Part shown: positions 1-7,131 of the stretch, one piece after another
Layout of the letters: the number at the start of each line of letters is the position of its first letter
Numbering within the stretch: position 1 is the stretch's first letter
DNA from: Bacteroidota bacterium
GTDB taxonomy: Bacteria; Bacteroidota; Bacteroidia; UBA7662
DNA length: 16,300 nt
Direction: 5' to 3'
Assembly: GCA_016868485.1 (NCBI GenBank)
Contig: VGGT01000013.1
Coordinates: 1-16,300 of the forward strand
The notes under the pieces: model-generated
Seen by the model: the letters and a program-made list of their open reading frames with translations, nothing else
Told to the model about the DNA's origin: nothing
The model's database searches: none
Position numbers and translations under genes: made by a program

Positions 1-1
1 C

Positions 2-1396
2 CCCAAAAACGCTGCTTTCCATCTATTCGGAGCCGCAATAATCATTGTTTTTTTAGGTGTTGGGGGATGCAGACCCGAACGGTTCGTGGCCAATGCGGAT
101 TTAGAATTGCGTTGCGAAACAGACACTGTTTTGTTTGATACCTTGCTGGTAGGGGCCGGCAGCATCACCAAGCGGTTCAAAATCTACAACGATGAGGGCC
201 GCAACATTTTGATTGATGAAGTGTATTTGGCCGGACGAAAACAATCGGGCGGTTCGGCCTACAGGATCAACATTAACGGTATTCCGGCCAACGCCCTCAC
301 CGAAGTCGAACTCCGGGCGCGCGACAGCCTATACATTTTCGTGGAGGTTACCATCGACCCCAACCAACAGAACACCCCCTTTCTCGTCACCGATTCTGTG
401 GTTTTTCGGTCGGGCAACCGCACCAAGGCGGTCCAATTGGTGGCCTACGGTCAAAATGCCGTGTTTTTTAATGAGGAGGTTTTAGATTGTAATATGGTCT
501 GGGACAACACCCTGCCGATTGTTGTCTACAACTCAGTATTGGTGGATAGTGGATGCACCCTCACCATACGCGAAGGCACGCGGGTTTATTTCAACAAAAA
601 TTCGTCCCTCTTTGTAGAGGGTACCCTGCGTATCGAAGGAACACCGGCGCAACCGGTGCGCATGAGGGGCGACCGCCTCGATCCTTTATACCGCGATCTG
701 GCGGGTGGGTGGAACGGTATTCACTTGCTTAGGGGAAGCACAGGTCACCGAATCGAAAACCTCGACTTACGCAACGGAACCATAGGAATTCGGGTCGACT
801 CATTGCCAGCAGATGCCGACTCGGTCAACGTGATCATCAACAAAACACGCATACACAACTGTGCGGTTGTGGGTCTTTTGGCCTATACAGCACGAATCGA
901 CGCGTACAATATGTTGGTCAGTAATTGTGGCTTGTACAATTTTCTAGGCGATTATGGAGGCCACTATCGCTTTCGCCATTGTACTTTTGTGCACCTGAAC
1001 TCGGGTTTTCAACGTGGATACCCGGTCTTTGGGTTATCGAATCGCGACTACAACAACAGTCCGAGTCCTACCCATCTCGAGCTGGAAAACAGCTTGGTCT
1101 GGGGTAGTCGTTCCAATGAGCTCGTGCTCGACAGTTCAGGAAGTGGGCCGATTTCAACATCGCTCAGTTATAGCATCATTCAGTCCGATACCCAACGACC
1201 GGGGGTTCAATTGCTCTACACCAATCCCAAATTCAAGAACCCATCCGACAACGATTTCAGCATCGACACGCTGTCGCCCGCTTTTCAGCGTGGGATCGAT
1301 TTGAGGGGATTGTATGGAGGCCGGCTCCAAACGGATCTCATAGACCAGGCGAGGGCACCGAGCCCGACCCTTGGCGCCTTGGAGCGCATCGAATAA
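2..1396 (+). CDS. Secreted lipoprotein with beta-helix-like body, 5' end outside the window
   Basis: The reading frame is open back to base 2. The residues before the first in-window start candidate (GTG at 86) form a hydrophobic stretch ending in the lipobox VGGC (Cys codon 68-70), followed by RPER. So the true start lies before base 1, and the mature protein begins at that Cys as a membrane-anchored lipoprotein. The N-terminal ~130 residues look like a beta-sandwich. After about residue 150 there are short alternating strands (for example EGTLRIEGTPAQPVRM, GWNGIHLL, RIENLDLRNGTIGIRVDS, LELENSLVWG), the pattern of right-handed parallel beta-helix proteins. Ends in LGALERIE. No catalytic motif is recognised; a surface-binding or structural role is an inference. 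The lipoprotein nature is well supported; the beta-helix call is from pattern only. Confidence 0.8.
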   Translation, partial: PKNAAFHLFGAAIIIVFLGVGGCRPERFVANADLELRCETDTVLFDTLLVGAGSITKRFKIYNDEGRNILIDEVYLAGRKQSGGSAYRININGIPANALTEVELRARDSLYIFVEVTIDPNQQNTPFLVTDSVVFRSGNRTKAVQLVAYGQNAVFFNEEVLDCNMVWDNTLPIVVYNSVLVDSGCTLTIREGTRVYFNKNSSLFVEGTLRIEGTPAQPVRMRGDRLDPLYRDLAGGWNGIHLLRGSTGHRIENLDLRNGTIGIRVDSLPADADSVNVIINKTRIHNCAVVGLLAYTARIDAYNMLVSNCGLYNFLGDYGGHYRFRHCTFVHLNSGFQRGYPVFGLSNRDYNNSPSPTHLELENSLVWGSRSNELVLDSSGSGPISTSLSYSIIQSDTQRPGVQLLYTNPKFKNPSDNDFSIDTLSPAFQRGIDLRGLYGGRLQTDLIDQARAPSPTLGALERIE

Positions 1397-1426
1397 TTCA
1401 AGTGGCCGGCATTTTTCGTAAATTCG
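1397..1426 (+). promoter_or_regulatory. Possible Bacteroidota promoter for the universal stress protein gene
   Basis: TAAATTCG at 1419-1426 resembles the Bacteroidota -7 element (TAnnTTTG) with one change. A weak TTC sits 19 bases upstream at 1397-1399, where a TTG-type -33 element would be. The start codon follows 22 bases downstream. Both elements are imperfect, so this is tentative. Confidence 0.35.
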
Positions 1427-1448
1427 CACTTCTAAAAACGGCTTCGCT

Positions 1449-2312
1449 ATGACCCACACCGACGAACATTTGATCTTAGTGCCCTTTCAATTCTCTGCTC
1501 CTTCGGAATGCGCCCTTCAACATGCTGTGGCGGTGGCAAAAGCTGCTCAGGATCGGATTTTGTTGCTTCATGTGGTGAACAGCGAGACAAAGGACCTGAT
1601 GAAGCGCGAGCAGTTGACCTTGAAAAATTTGTACGATAAGCTTCGGCGATTGGCCGATTCCATCAGCAGTCAACAGGGTGTGGCCGCAGATTTTGAGATG
1701 GAAGAAGGAAGTATTTTCACGACCATTCCCGAATTTGCAGAGAAATCGAAAGCACGGCTCATCATCATGGGAACCCACGGCATCCGTGGACTGCAACACA
1801 TCATCGGCCCGAACGCCTTAAAAGTATCGGAATTGAGCAGTGTGCCCGATATCATCGTGCAACAACGCCCAATGAAGGCTCATGGTTATCAGACGATCGT
1901 TGTGCCCATCGATTCAACCCGCGAGAGCAAGCAAAAGATCAGCCAAACAGCCGCCATGGCCTCCTTGTTTCAGGGAGCTGTGCATCTGTTCGCGGCCACG
2001 GAATCCGACGAATTTTTATCCGCTTCCGTTCAGAGAAATGTGCAGTTTGCACAAAAAATGCTCGACGATCACGGGATAAAAACGGCTTTGGTGCATGAAG
2101 AGGCGGGGGGTAAGGCCTACGACAAGCAAATTTTGGATTATGCGGCTCAGGTTGATGCGGATCTTATTGTGATCATGACGGGTGATGACCGCGGTTTACT
2201 CGATCGATTCACCGGCAGCGAGGAGGAACATATTGTTTACAATGCCCACCAGATTCCTGTGCTTTGCATTGAACCAAAAGATGCCCAATACGGGAGTGTC
2301 TTTACCATGTAA
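1449..2312 (+). CDS. Universal stress protein, two tandem UspA domains
   Basis: 287 residues, matching the usual length of tandem-domain Usp proteins. Domain 1 (about residues 7-140) opens with the first strand LILVPFQFS, continues with ILLLHVV, and has the nucleotide-loop region IIMGTHGIRGLQHIIGPNA, related to the G-2x-G-9x-G(S/T) ATP-binding motif but not a clean match. Domain 2 (about 148-278) repeats the fold: TIVVPIDSTRESK, then LIVIMTGDDRGLLDRFTGSEEEHIV and PVLCIEP. Usp proteins are cytoplasmic and are induced by starvation and other stresses; the exact role here cannot be read from sequence. The ATG start is preceded by A-rich sequence without a clear Shine-Dalgarno site, as is common in this phylum. 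It stands alone between the lipoprotein and the HAD gene. Confidence 0.9.
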   Translation: MTHTDEHLILVPFQFSAPSECALQHAVAVAKAAQDRILLLHVVNSETKDLMKREQLTLKNLYDKLRRLADSISSQQGVAADFEMEEGSIFTTIPEFAEKSKARLIIMGTHGIRGLQHIIGPNALKVSELSSVPDIIVQQRPMKAHGYQTIVVPIDSTRESKQKISQTAAMASLFQGAVHLFAATESDEFLSASVQRNVQFAQKMLDDHGIKTALVHEEAGGKAYDKQILDYAAQVDADLIVIMTGDDRGLLDRFTGSEEEHIVYNAHQIPVLCIEPKDAQYGSVFTM

Positions 2313-2363
2313 GGCACTTGAGCAGCGTTTGAATAAGGAGCTCGATTAACGGCAAAGGGGAAT

Positions 2364-2834
2364 ATGATTCACGAAAACGGACAAGTTATTGCGGTCGACT
2401 TCGACGGAACGGTTGTTGAGCACGCCTATCCGGCCATTGGTGAGGAAATGCTCTTCGCTTTTGATACGCTGAAGCGCCTACAGTCTAAAGGCCATAAGTT
2501 AATTCTGTGGACCATCCGAGAGGGTAAAGCACTAGAAGATGCCGTTGAATATTGTCGTTCTAATGGGGTGGAATTCTACGCTGTCAATAAGAACTATCCG
2601 GAAGAGGTATTTGAGGCGGGTGTGACATCCCGAAAAGTCAACGCCGACCTGTTCATCGACGACCGAAATGTTGGGGGTTTCAGGGGCTGGGGTGAAATTT
2701 ACATGATGCTGCACCCCGAAGATGGCGAATACCGCCACCAATTGATCGATCGTGAGGCGCACTACAACCAAAAAGGGAAGAAGCGCACCAAAGGAGGCGG
2801 AGGTGGGTTTTTTTCACGTTGGAGGAAGGGGTGA
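2364..2834 (+). CDS. HAD-superfamily phosphatase, BT0820-like
   Basis: 156 residues. Motif I is VDFDGTVV, with nucleophile Asp12 and acid/base Asp14. Motif II Thr is Thr50 in LILWTIREG. The motif III Lys is probably Lys91 (SRKVNADL), and motif IV is Asp99-Asp100 in FIDDRN. All catalytic positions of a Mg-dependent HAD phosphatase are present with no large cap domain, as in the small BT0820-like family of Bacteroidota; the substrate is unknown. The C-terminal tail (about 138-156) is unusual: Lys/Arg-rich with five consecutive Gly, ending in FFSRWRKG. AAAGGGG at 2354-2360 is a usable ribosome-binding site. The stop codon overlaps the start of the next gene (GTGA), so translation of the two is probably coupled. 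Confidence 0.88.
   Translation: MIHENGQVIAVDFDGTVVEHAYPAIGEEMLFAFDTLKRLQSKGHKLILWTIREGKALEDAVEYCRSNGVEFYAVNKNYPEEVFEAGVTSRKVNADLFIDDRNVGGFRGWGEIYMMLHPEDGEYRHQLIDREAHYNQKGKKRTKGGGGGFFSRWRKG
2821..2825 (+). promoter_or_regulatory. Shine-Dalgarno site that decides the map start
   Basis: GGAGG lies five bases before the GTG at 2831 and inside the end of the HAD gene. It supports GTG 2831 over the in-frame TTG at 2819, which would place this site inside the coding region. Strong Shine-Dalgarno sites are unusual in Bacteroidota and fit a coupled, overlapping gene pair. Confidence 0.7.
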
Positions 2835-3631
2835 TTAACTATAAAACGTCCGAAGAAATTGCCCTCATGCGCGAGGCAGCCCAAGTGGTGAGCCGAACCT
2901 TGGGGATGTTGGCTCGTGAGATTCGTGTAGGCGCCATTCCCCTGCACCTCGACCGCATGGCGGAAGACTACATCCGTGCTGAGGGCGCGGAGCCCGCTTT
3001 TAAGGGCATGTATGGATTTCCCAATACGCTCTGCTTGTCGCGCAATGCCCAGGTTGTGCACGGAATACCCGATCAGCAGCCGCTGCGTGAGGGCGATATA
3101 CTGAGTGTCGATTGCGGGGCACGTTTGCATGGTTTTTATGGGGATCACGCCTATACTTTTGCCGTCGGTGAAGTGGCTTTGCCCGTGGCGCGATTGTTAC
3201 AGGTTACCCGAGAATGTCTGTATAAAGGCATCGAGCAGATGGTTGTGGGCAATAGAATAGGTGATGTTTCATACGCCATACAGGAGCACGCGGAGCGGCA
3301 TGGTTATGGTGTGGTGCGTGAGTTGGTCGGACACGGTTTGGGTAAAAGCCTGCACGAAAAGCCGGAGGTGCCCAATTATGGCCGCAAAGGAAGTGGCCCA
3401 ATTCTGAAGGAGGGGCTGGTGCTGGCCATCGAGCCAATGATCAATATGGGGCGTCGTCAGGTGCGAACCCTGGCCGATAAATGGACGGTGGTGACCGCTG
3501 ATGGACTCCCTTCGGCGCACTTCGAGCACGATGTGGCCATAGTGAACGGCAAACCCGAAATACTCTCTACTTTTGCTTACGTAGAAGAAGCATTGGGAAT
3601 CAAATCAGATAATCATGGGACGAGCATTTGA
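2831..3631 (+). CDS. map: Methionine aminopeptidase, type I
   Basis: 266 residues from the GTG at 2831, typical for type I MAP; the protein opens MINYKTSEEIALMREA, the expected family start. It removes the initiator Met from nascent cytoplasmic proteins. All five metal ligands are visible: Asp94 (VDCGA), Asp105 (YGDHAYTF), His168 (VGHGLGKSLHE), Glu201 (AIEPMINMG) and Glu232 (HFEHDVAI). The conserved substrate-pocket His77 (VVHGIP) is also there. The start overlaps the HAD stop by four bases (GTGA), and the 3' end overlaps the yebC start by 17 bases, so HAD-map-yebC is very likely one transcript. Nothing is odd apart from the GTG start. Confidence 0.96.
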   Translation: MINYKTSEEIALMREAAQVVSRTLGMLAREIRVGAIPLHLDRMAEDYIRAEGAEPAFKGMYGFPNTLCLSRNAQVVHGIPDQQPLREGDILSVDCGARLHGFYGDHAYTFAVGEVALPVARLLQVTRECLYKGIEQMVVGNRIGDVSYAIQEHAERHGYGVVRELVGHGLGKSLHEKPEVPNYGRKGSGPILKEGLVLAIEPMINMGRRQVRTLADKWTVVTADGLPSAHFEHDVAIVNGKPEILSTFAYVEEALGIKSDNHGTSI

Positions 3632-4322
3632 ATACCGAAAGGCCAGGAAGATGGCCAGATGGGGCAAGATGTCGCGCATTTTTCCGCGCATCAGCAAAGA
3701 AATTACCATGGCTACCAAAGCTGGGGGTCCAGATCCTGAGAACAACTCGCGTTTGCGGGTAGCCATCCAAAATGCGAAAGGCGCCTTGATGCCCAAAGAC
3801 CGTGTAGAAGCGGCCATTAAACGGGCGACCAACAAAGATGAGAAGGACTACGAGGAGGTAGTTTACGAGGGATATGGTCCGCATGGCGTGGCCATTGTGG
3901 TGGAAACAGCCACCGACAACCCCACCCGCACGGTAGCGAATGTCCGCCATTTGTTCAGTAAATACGGGGGTTCTATGGGAACAACCGGCTCGCTGTCGTT
4001 TCTATTTGAGCGCAAGGGGATATTCCGGATCAAAGCGGAAGATTTATCGCTCGAGGATCTGGAATTGGAACTGATTGATTATGGCGCCGAAGACGTCCGC
4101 GCAGAGGACGATGAAGTGGTGGTGGTGGCCGCATTTGCCGACTTCGGACAAATGCAAAAGGCGCTCGAGACACGCGGGTTGCCGGTCATTAGCTCGGAAT
4201 TGCAGCGCATCCCCCTCAGCTTCACTGAGCTTTCAGAGGCGCAGGAGGAAGAGGCTATGAAGCTGATCGAATTTTTGGAAGAGGATGAAGACGTTCAAAA
4301 TGTCTTCCACAACCTCGCCTAG
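3615..4322 (+). CDS. yebC: YebC/PmpR family protein (TACO1-like)
   Basis: 235 residues, close to the usual 240-250. It opens MGRAFEYRKARKMARWGKM, the family's characteristic basic N-terminus, and continues with ISKEITMATKAGGPDPENNSR, GYGPHGVAIVVETATDNPTRT and GGSMGTTGSLSFLF, all conserved YebC segments. Members were first described as transcriptional regulators (PmpR). The mitochondrial relative TACO1 and some bacterial members act in translation of difficult sequences such as proline runs; which role applies here cannot be read from sequence. The ATG overlaps the end of map by 17 bases. The acidic C-terminus ends 6 bases from the end of the oppositely oriented M13 gene. Confidence 0.95.
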   Translation: MGRAFEYRKARKMARWGKMSRIFPRISKEITMATKAGGPDPENNSRLRVAIQNAKGALMPKDRVEAAIKRATNKDEKDYEEVVYEGYGPHGVAIVVETATDNPTRTVANVRHLFSKYGGSMGTTGSLSFLFERKGIFRIKAEDLSLEDLELELIDYGAEDVRAEDDEVVVVAAFADFGQMQKALETRGLPVISSELQRIPLSFTELSEAQEEEAMKLIEFLEEDEDVQNVFHNLA

Positions 4323-4328
4323 GACAGA

Positions 4329-6386
4329 CTACCAAAGGGTAATTCTGCCCGACGCGGGAACATCCATACGCAGGTTGGTGCCCGGGCATCCCCAGGCCTC
4401 CTGAAATTCTTTCAGATTCGACAAGGGACCAAGCACCCGGTATTCGCCCGGTGAGTGGCTATCGGTGATCAGGCGCTTCCGCAGCTCCTTCTCCGAAATG
4501 TTCTGTGCCCAAACCTGGGCCCAGCCCACGAAGAACCGCTGTTGCCAGCTCATGCCATCGAAGAAGGTAGGTTGCCCGCCGTAGGCCTTATTGTAGGCAT
4601 GGTAGGCCATGGTTAAGCCCGCTAAATCCGCTATGTTTTCGCCCAATGTGAGTTTGCCGTCGATGCGTTGATCGGGCAGTGGCTGGAACGCTTCAAACTG
4701 TTGGGTGATCATCGCCGTGATGGAGTCGAATCGCCGACGGTCGTCATCCAACCACCAATTGCTGAGGTTGCCTTTTCCATCGAATTTGCTGCCTTTGTCG
4801 TCGAATCCGTGCGAGAATTCATGGCCGATGACCGCTCCGATGCCACCGTAATTCACAGCATCTTCTGCTTGCGCGTTGAAGAAAGGCGGTTGGAGAATTC
4901 CAGCCGGAAAAACGATCTCATTTAGGCTGGGTGAGTAATAAGCGTTGACGGTTTGGGGGGTCATGCCCCATTCATTGCGGTCGACGGGCTTACCTATGCG
5001 GGCGAGCATGATTTCCATGCCTCTGCGGCGCACCTGAAGCACATTTTCGTAGAGTCGATCGCTGCGAATATCGAGCATGCTGTAGTCCTTCCATTGGTCG
5101 GGATAGCCGATTTTGTAGCGAAAAGCCTCAAGTTTCTTCAGCGCTTGCTGTTGCGTGGCCACACTCATCCAACCCAGCTTTTGGATGCGCTCGCGGAAAG
5201 CGCCGCGAAGATTTTCCACCATTTCTTCCACACGCGCTCTCGATTCGGGGGAAAAATGCTCGCGGACAAAGAGTTGCCCAACGGTTTCTCCCATATTTCC
5301 ATTGGTGAGGTCGATGGCTCGTTCCCAGCGGGGCTTCATTTGTTTGGTGCCGCTGAGGGTGGTTTGGTAAAAATCGAATCGTGCTTGTTCTGCTTCTGCT
5401 CCGAGCAGTCCCGCGCTTCCGTTCAAAACATTCCATTTTAGGTAGAGGCGGAGGTCGTCATCGGTAAGGGTCGACAGCAATGCCTGGAGACTTTTGAGGT
5501 AGGCGGGTTGACCCACGATGAGCGAGTCGAAACTGGGTGTTGCAAAGGCCGAAAAGAAATCATCCCAAGCCAGGAAGCCAAATTGATCGGGTCGCTTGAA
5601 GTCGTTGTATGCGTATTTGTTGTAGGTTTTATCGGGATCACGCCGGTCTACCCGTGTCATGCTGGCCTCGGCCAGTTGTTTTTCCAGGGCAAAGATGCGT
5701 GCACCGGCTTGAAGTTCGGCCCGATCGCCACTGAGGGAGAAAAGTCGGTCGACATAGGTGCGGAACGCGACTTGAATGGATAATGAGTTCGAATCGGACT
5801 TAAGGTAGTAGTCACGATCTGGCAGGGAAAGGCCGCCCTGACCTAAATTCACGATGTTTTGGTCACTTTTTTTGGCATCTGAACCTACATAAAAGCCAAA
5901 GAAGGGCGCATAACCTTCCCAACGCATCTCAGCGAGCAAATTCATGAGGCTTCCCCGATCGCTCCAAGTGTCGATTGTTTTCAGGCGGCCGCGAATGGGC
6001 TCGAATCCTCTCTGGTTCAGCGTCGCTTCATCCAATGCCGAACGGTAGAAATCGGCTACCAGCTGATCTGGGCTTCCTTTGGGGTAATTCACGCCGCTGT
6101 TCGTGCGCTGCTCCAGGATTACCCGGATTTTTTCATCGTTGTCTTTCCCCAATTTGTTGAAAGTACCCCAGCGACTTTCTGTTGAAGGGAGCGGATTGGC
6201 TTTCATCCAACCACCCGTGGCGAAGCGGTAAAAATTATCGCAGGGCACCACATCGGTATCGAAGTTCTTGGGATCAATGCCTGAAATGGTTGGTTTTTTT
6301 GCCGTTATCTGGGCCTCAGCCGGGTTGAGGGTGCAGGAGAACAAGAGGCATAGGCAGATGGCCGTCAGCTGGTTTTTTCGGTTCAT
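4329..6386 (-). CDS. pepO: M13 family zinc endopeptidase (PepO/neprilysin-like), secreted
   Basis: 685 residues, full length for the family. The C-terminal catalytic domain has the substrate-binding motif NAYY (Asn481), the zinc motif HEFSH (His522, Glu523, His526), and GENIADLAG with third ligand Glu583 and Asp587. The N-terminal domain begins with the usual DTDVVPCDNFYRFATGGWM. A signal peptide is clear (MNRKNQLTAICLCLLFSC). It may be a lipoprotein (LFSC, weak lipobox) or be cut by signal peptidase I after AEA, and I cannot decide. M13 enzymes cut oligopeptides on the outer side of the inner membrane. It follows the six-gene operon in the same direction, separated by 99 bases that hold a repeat cluster and its own promoter signal, so it is probably a separate unit. 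Confidence 0.95.
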   Translation of the reverse strand: MNRKNQLTAICLCLLFSCTLNPAEAQITAKKPTISGIDPKNFDTDVVPCDNFYRFATGGWMKANPLPSTESRWGTFNKLGKDNDEKIRVILEQRTNSGVNYPKGSPDQLVADFYRSALDEATLNQRGFEPIRGRLKTIDTWSDRGSLMNLLAEMRWEGYAPFFGFYVGSDAKKSDQNIVNLGQGGLSLPDRDYYLKSDSNSLSIQVAFRTYVDRLFSLSGDRAELQAGARIFALEKQLAEASMTRVDRRDPDKTYNKYAYNDFKRPDQFGFLAWDDFFSAFATPSFDSLIVGQPAYLKSLQALLSTLTDDDLRLYLKWNVLNGSAGLLGAEAEQARFDFYQTTLSGTKQMKPRWERAIDLTNGNMGETVGQLFVREHFSPESRARVEEMVENLRGAFRERIQKLGWMSVATQQQALKKLEAFRYKIGYPDQWKDYSMLDIRSDRLYENVLQVRRRGMEIMLARIGKPVDRNEWGMTPQTVNAYYSPSLNEIVFPAGILQPPFFNAQAEDAVNYGGIGAVIGHEFSHGFDDKGSKFDGKGNLSNWWLDDDRRRFDSITAMITQQFEAFQPLPDQRIDGKLTLGENIADLAGLTMAYHAYNKAYGGQPTFFDGMSWQQRFFVGWAQVWAQNISEKELRKRLITDSHSPGEYRVLGPLSNLKEFQEAWGCPGTNLRMDVPASGRITLW

Positions 6387-6403
6387 AGGGGGTGATTAAT
6401 CCC

Positions 6404-6429
6404 CAAAAATAGCGAGAAATCGCTTGCAA
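6404..6429 (-). promoter_or_regulatory. Probable promoter of the M13 peptidase gene
   Basis: On the minus strand TATTTTTG (6404-6411) matches the Bacteroidota -7 consensus TAnnTTTG exactly, 17 bases before the ATG. A TTG at 6427-6429 lies 15 bases further upstream, a short spacing for a -33 element, and it falls inside the last repeat unit of the cluster next door. Confidence 0.45.
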
Positions 6430-6480
6430 GCGAAGCGACGAGTTGCTAGCAAGCGAAGAGTTGCTTGCAAGCGAAGCGAT
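6420..6480 (-). repeat. Three short repeats with palindromic cores between two minus-strand genes
   Basis: Read on the minus strand there are three near-copies of TTCGCTTGCWAGCAACTC. The first two directly adjoin; the third is set off by GTCGC and ends differently (GATTTC). Each holds a palindromic core: TCGCTTGCAAGCGA (6420-6433, perfect 14 bp), TTGCTAGCAA and GCTTGCAAGC. The cluster begins just after the stop codon of the TPR gene and reaches the promoter region of the M13 gene. It could form small hairpins in the 3' end of the operon transcript, or be bound by a protein. There is no T-run for a classical terminator. Confidence 0.7.
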
Positions 6481-6485
6481 AGGGT

Positions 6486-7118
6486 TTACCGAATGCGGGC
6501 CAGTCCTTCCTGTGCCGACTGATCGCCAGGGGTATTCAGCAAAACCCGATCAAATAATCGAGCCGCGTCATCGGTTTGCCCCAAAAACAGGCGGGTCCAA
6601 GCGCTCATCAGTATGGAGTAATAATCGAAGGGCGATAGCTCCAGTGATGCATCTAAATACTTTTTGGCCTGTGCGTAATCCTCGCGGTAATAATAAATCA
6701 GGCCCAGGTGATAATTGGCCGAACTGTTCTTGGCATCCAACGCCAAAATCGACAGGTACACTTTTTCGGCTTCGATCCAATTTTCCTCTGCATTGAGGGG
6801 CAGAAGGAGGCCCCATAAAGGCTCGGTAGCCTTCGGTTGAAGCTTTTGCGCCGCTTTGTAATAGCCGACCGATTGGGCATACTGTCCGGCATGATGGGCC
6901 AACCAACCCAACCTCAGGTTCACAGGGTATTCATTGGGTTGATTGAGGGTCTGAAGGGCGTTCATCGCTTCGGTGTATCTTTTTTCTTTCTCTAAAACGT
7001 AGCTTCGCTCGAAGGCACTGCGCATTTTTTGCTGCATAGGGTCATCGCCTCCGCTTGCATGCGGCGAAACAATTACCGAAAAGACTAGGGCTATGAAAAG
7101 CAATCGGGTTGCGTGCAT
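6486..7118 (-). CDS. Periplasmic TPR protein, last gene of the six-gene operon
   Basis: 210 residues. An N-terminal signal peptide (MHATRLLFIALVFSVIVSPHASG) is followed by about five tetratricopeptide units at roughly 31-64, 64-97, 98-131, 132-165 and 166-199; the clearest is SANYHLGLIYYYREDYAQA. There is no enzymatic motif and no room for another domain, so it is probably a periplasmic scaffold or adaptor. It starts 13 bases after the TPR/barrel gene, so the two are surely co-transcribed and probably physically linked. The protein partner is unknown; outer-membrane barrel proteins often work with periplasmic TPR partners, and that is the inference here. Confidence 0.85.
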   Translation of the reverse strand: MHATRLLFIALVFSVIVSPHASGGDDPMQQKMRSAFERSYVLEKEKRYTEAMNALQTLNQPNEYPVNLRLGWLAHHAGQYAQSVGYYKAAQKLQPKATEPLWGLLLPLNAEENWIEAEKVYLSILALDAKNSSANYHLGLIYYYREDYAQAKKYLDASLELSPFDYYSILMSAWTRLFLGQTDDAARLFDRVLLNTPGDQSAQEGLARIR

Positions 7119-7131
7119 ATGGTTTTGTGGT

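Noticed and set aside
86..88. GTG at 86 as the start of the first gene
   Set aside because: The frame is open upstream and encodes a signal peptide with lipobox VGGC, so the true start is before the window.
2819..2830. TTG start at 2819 for map
   Set aside because: It would swallow the GGAGG site. The GTG at 2831 gives the family's usual N-terminus and a GTGA overlap.
4953..5441. 162-codon plus-strand frame opposite the M13 peptidase
   Set aside because: Shadow of a conserved gene; the translation resembles no protein.
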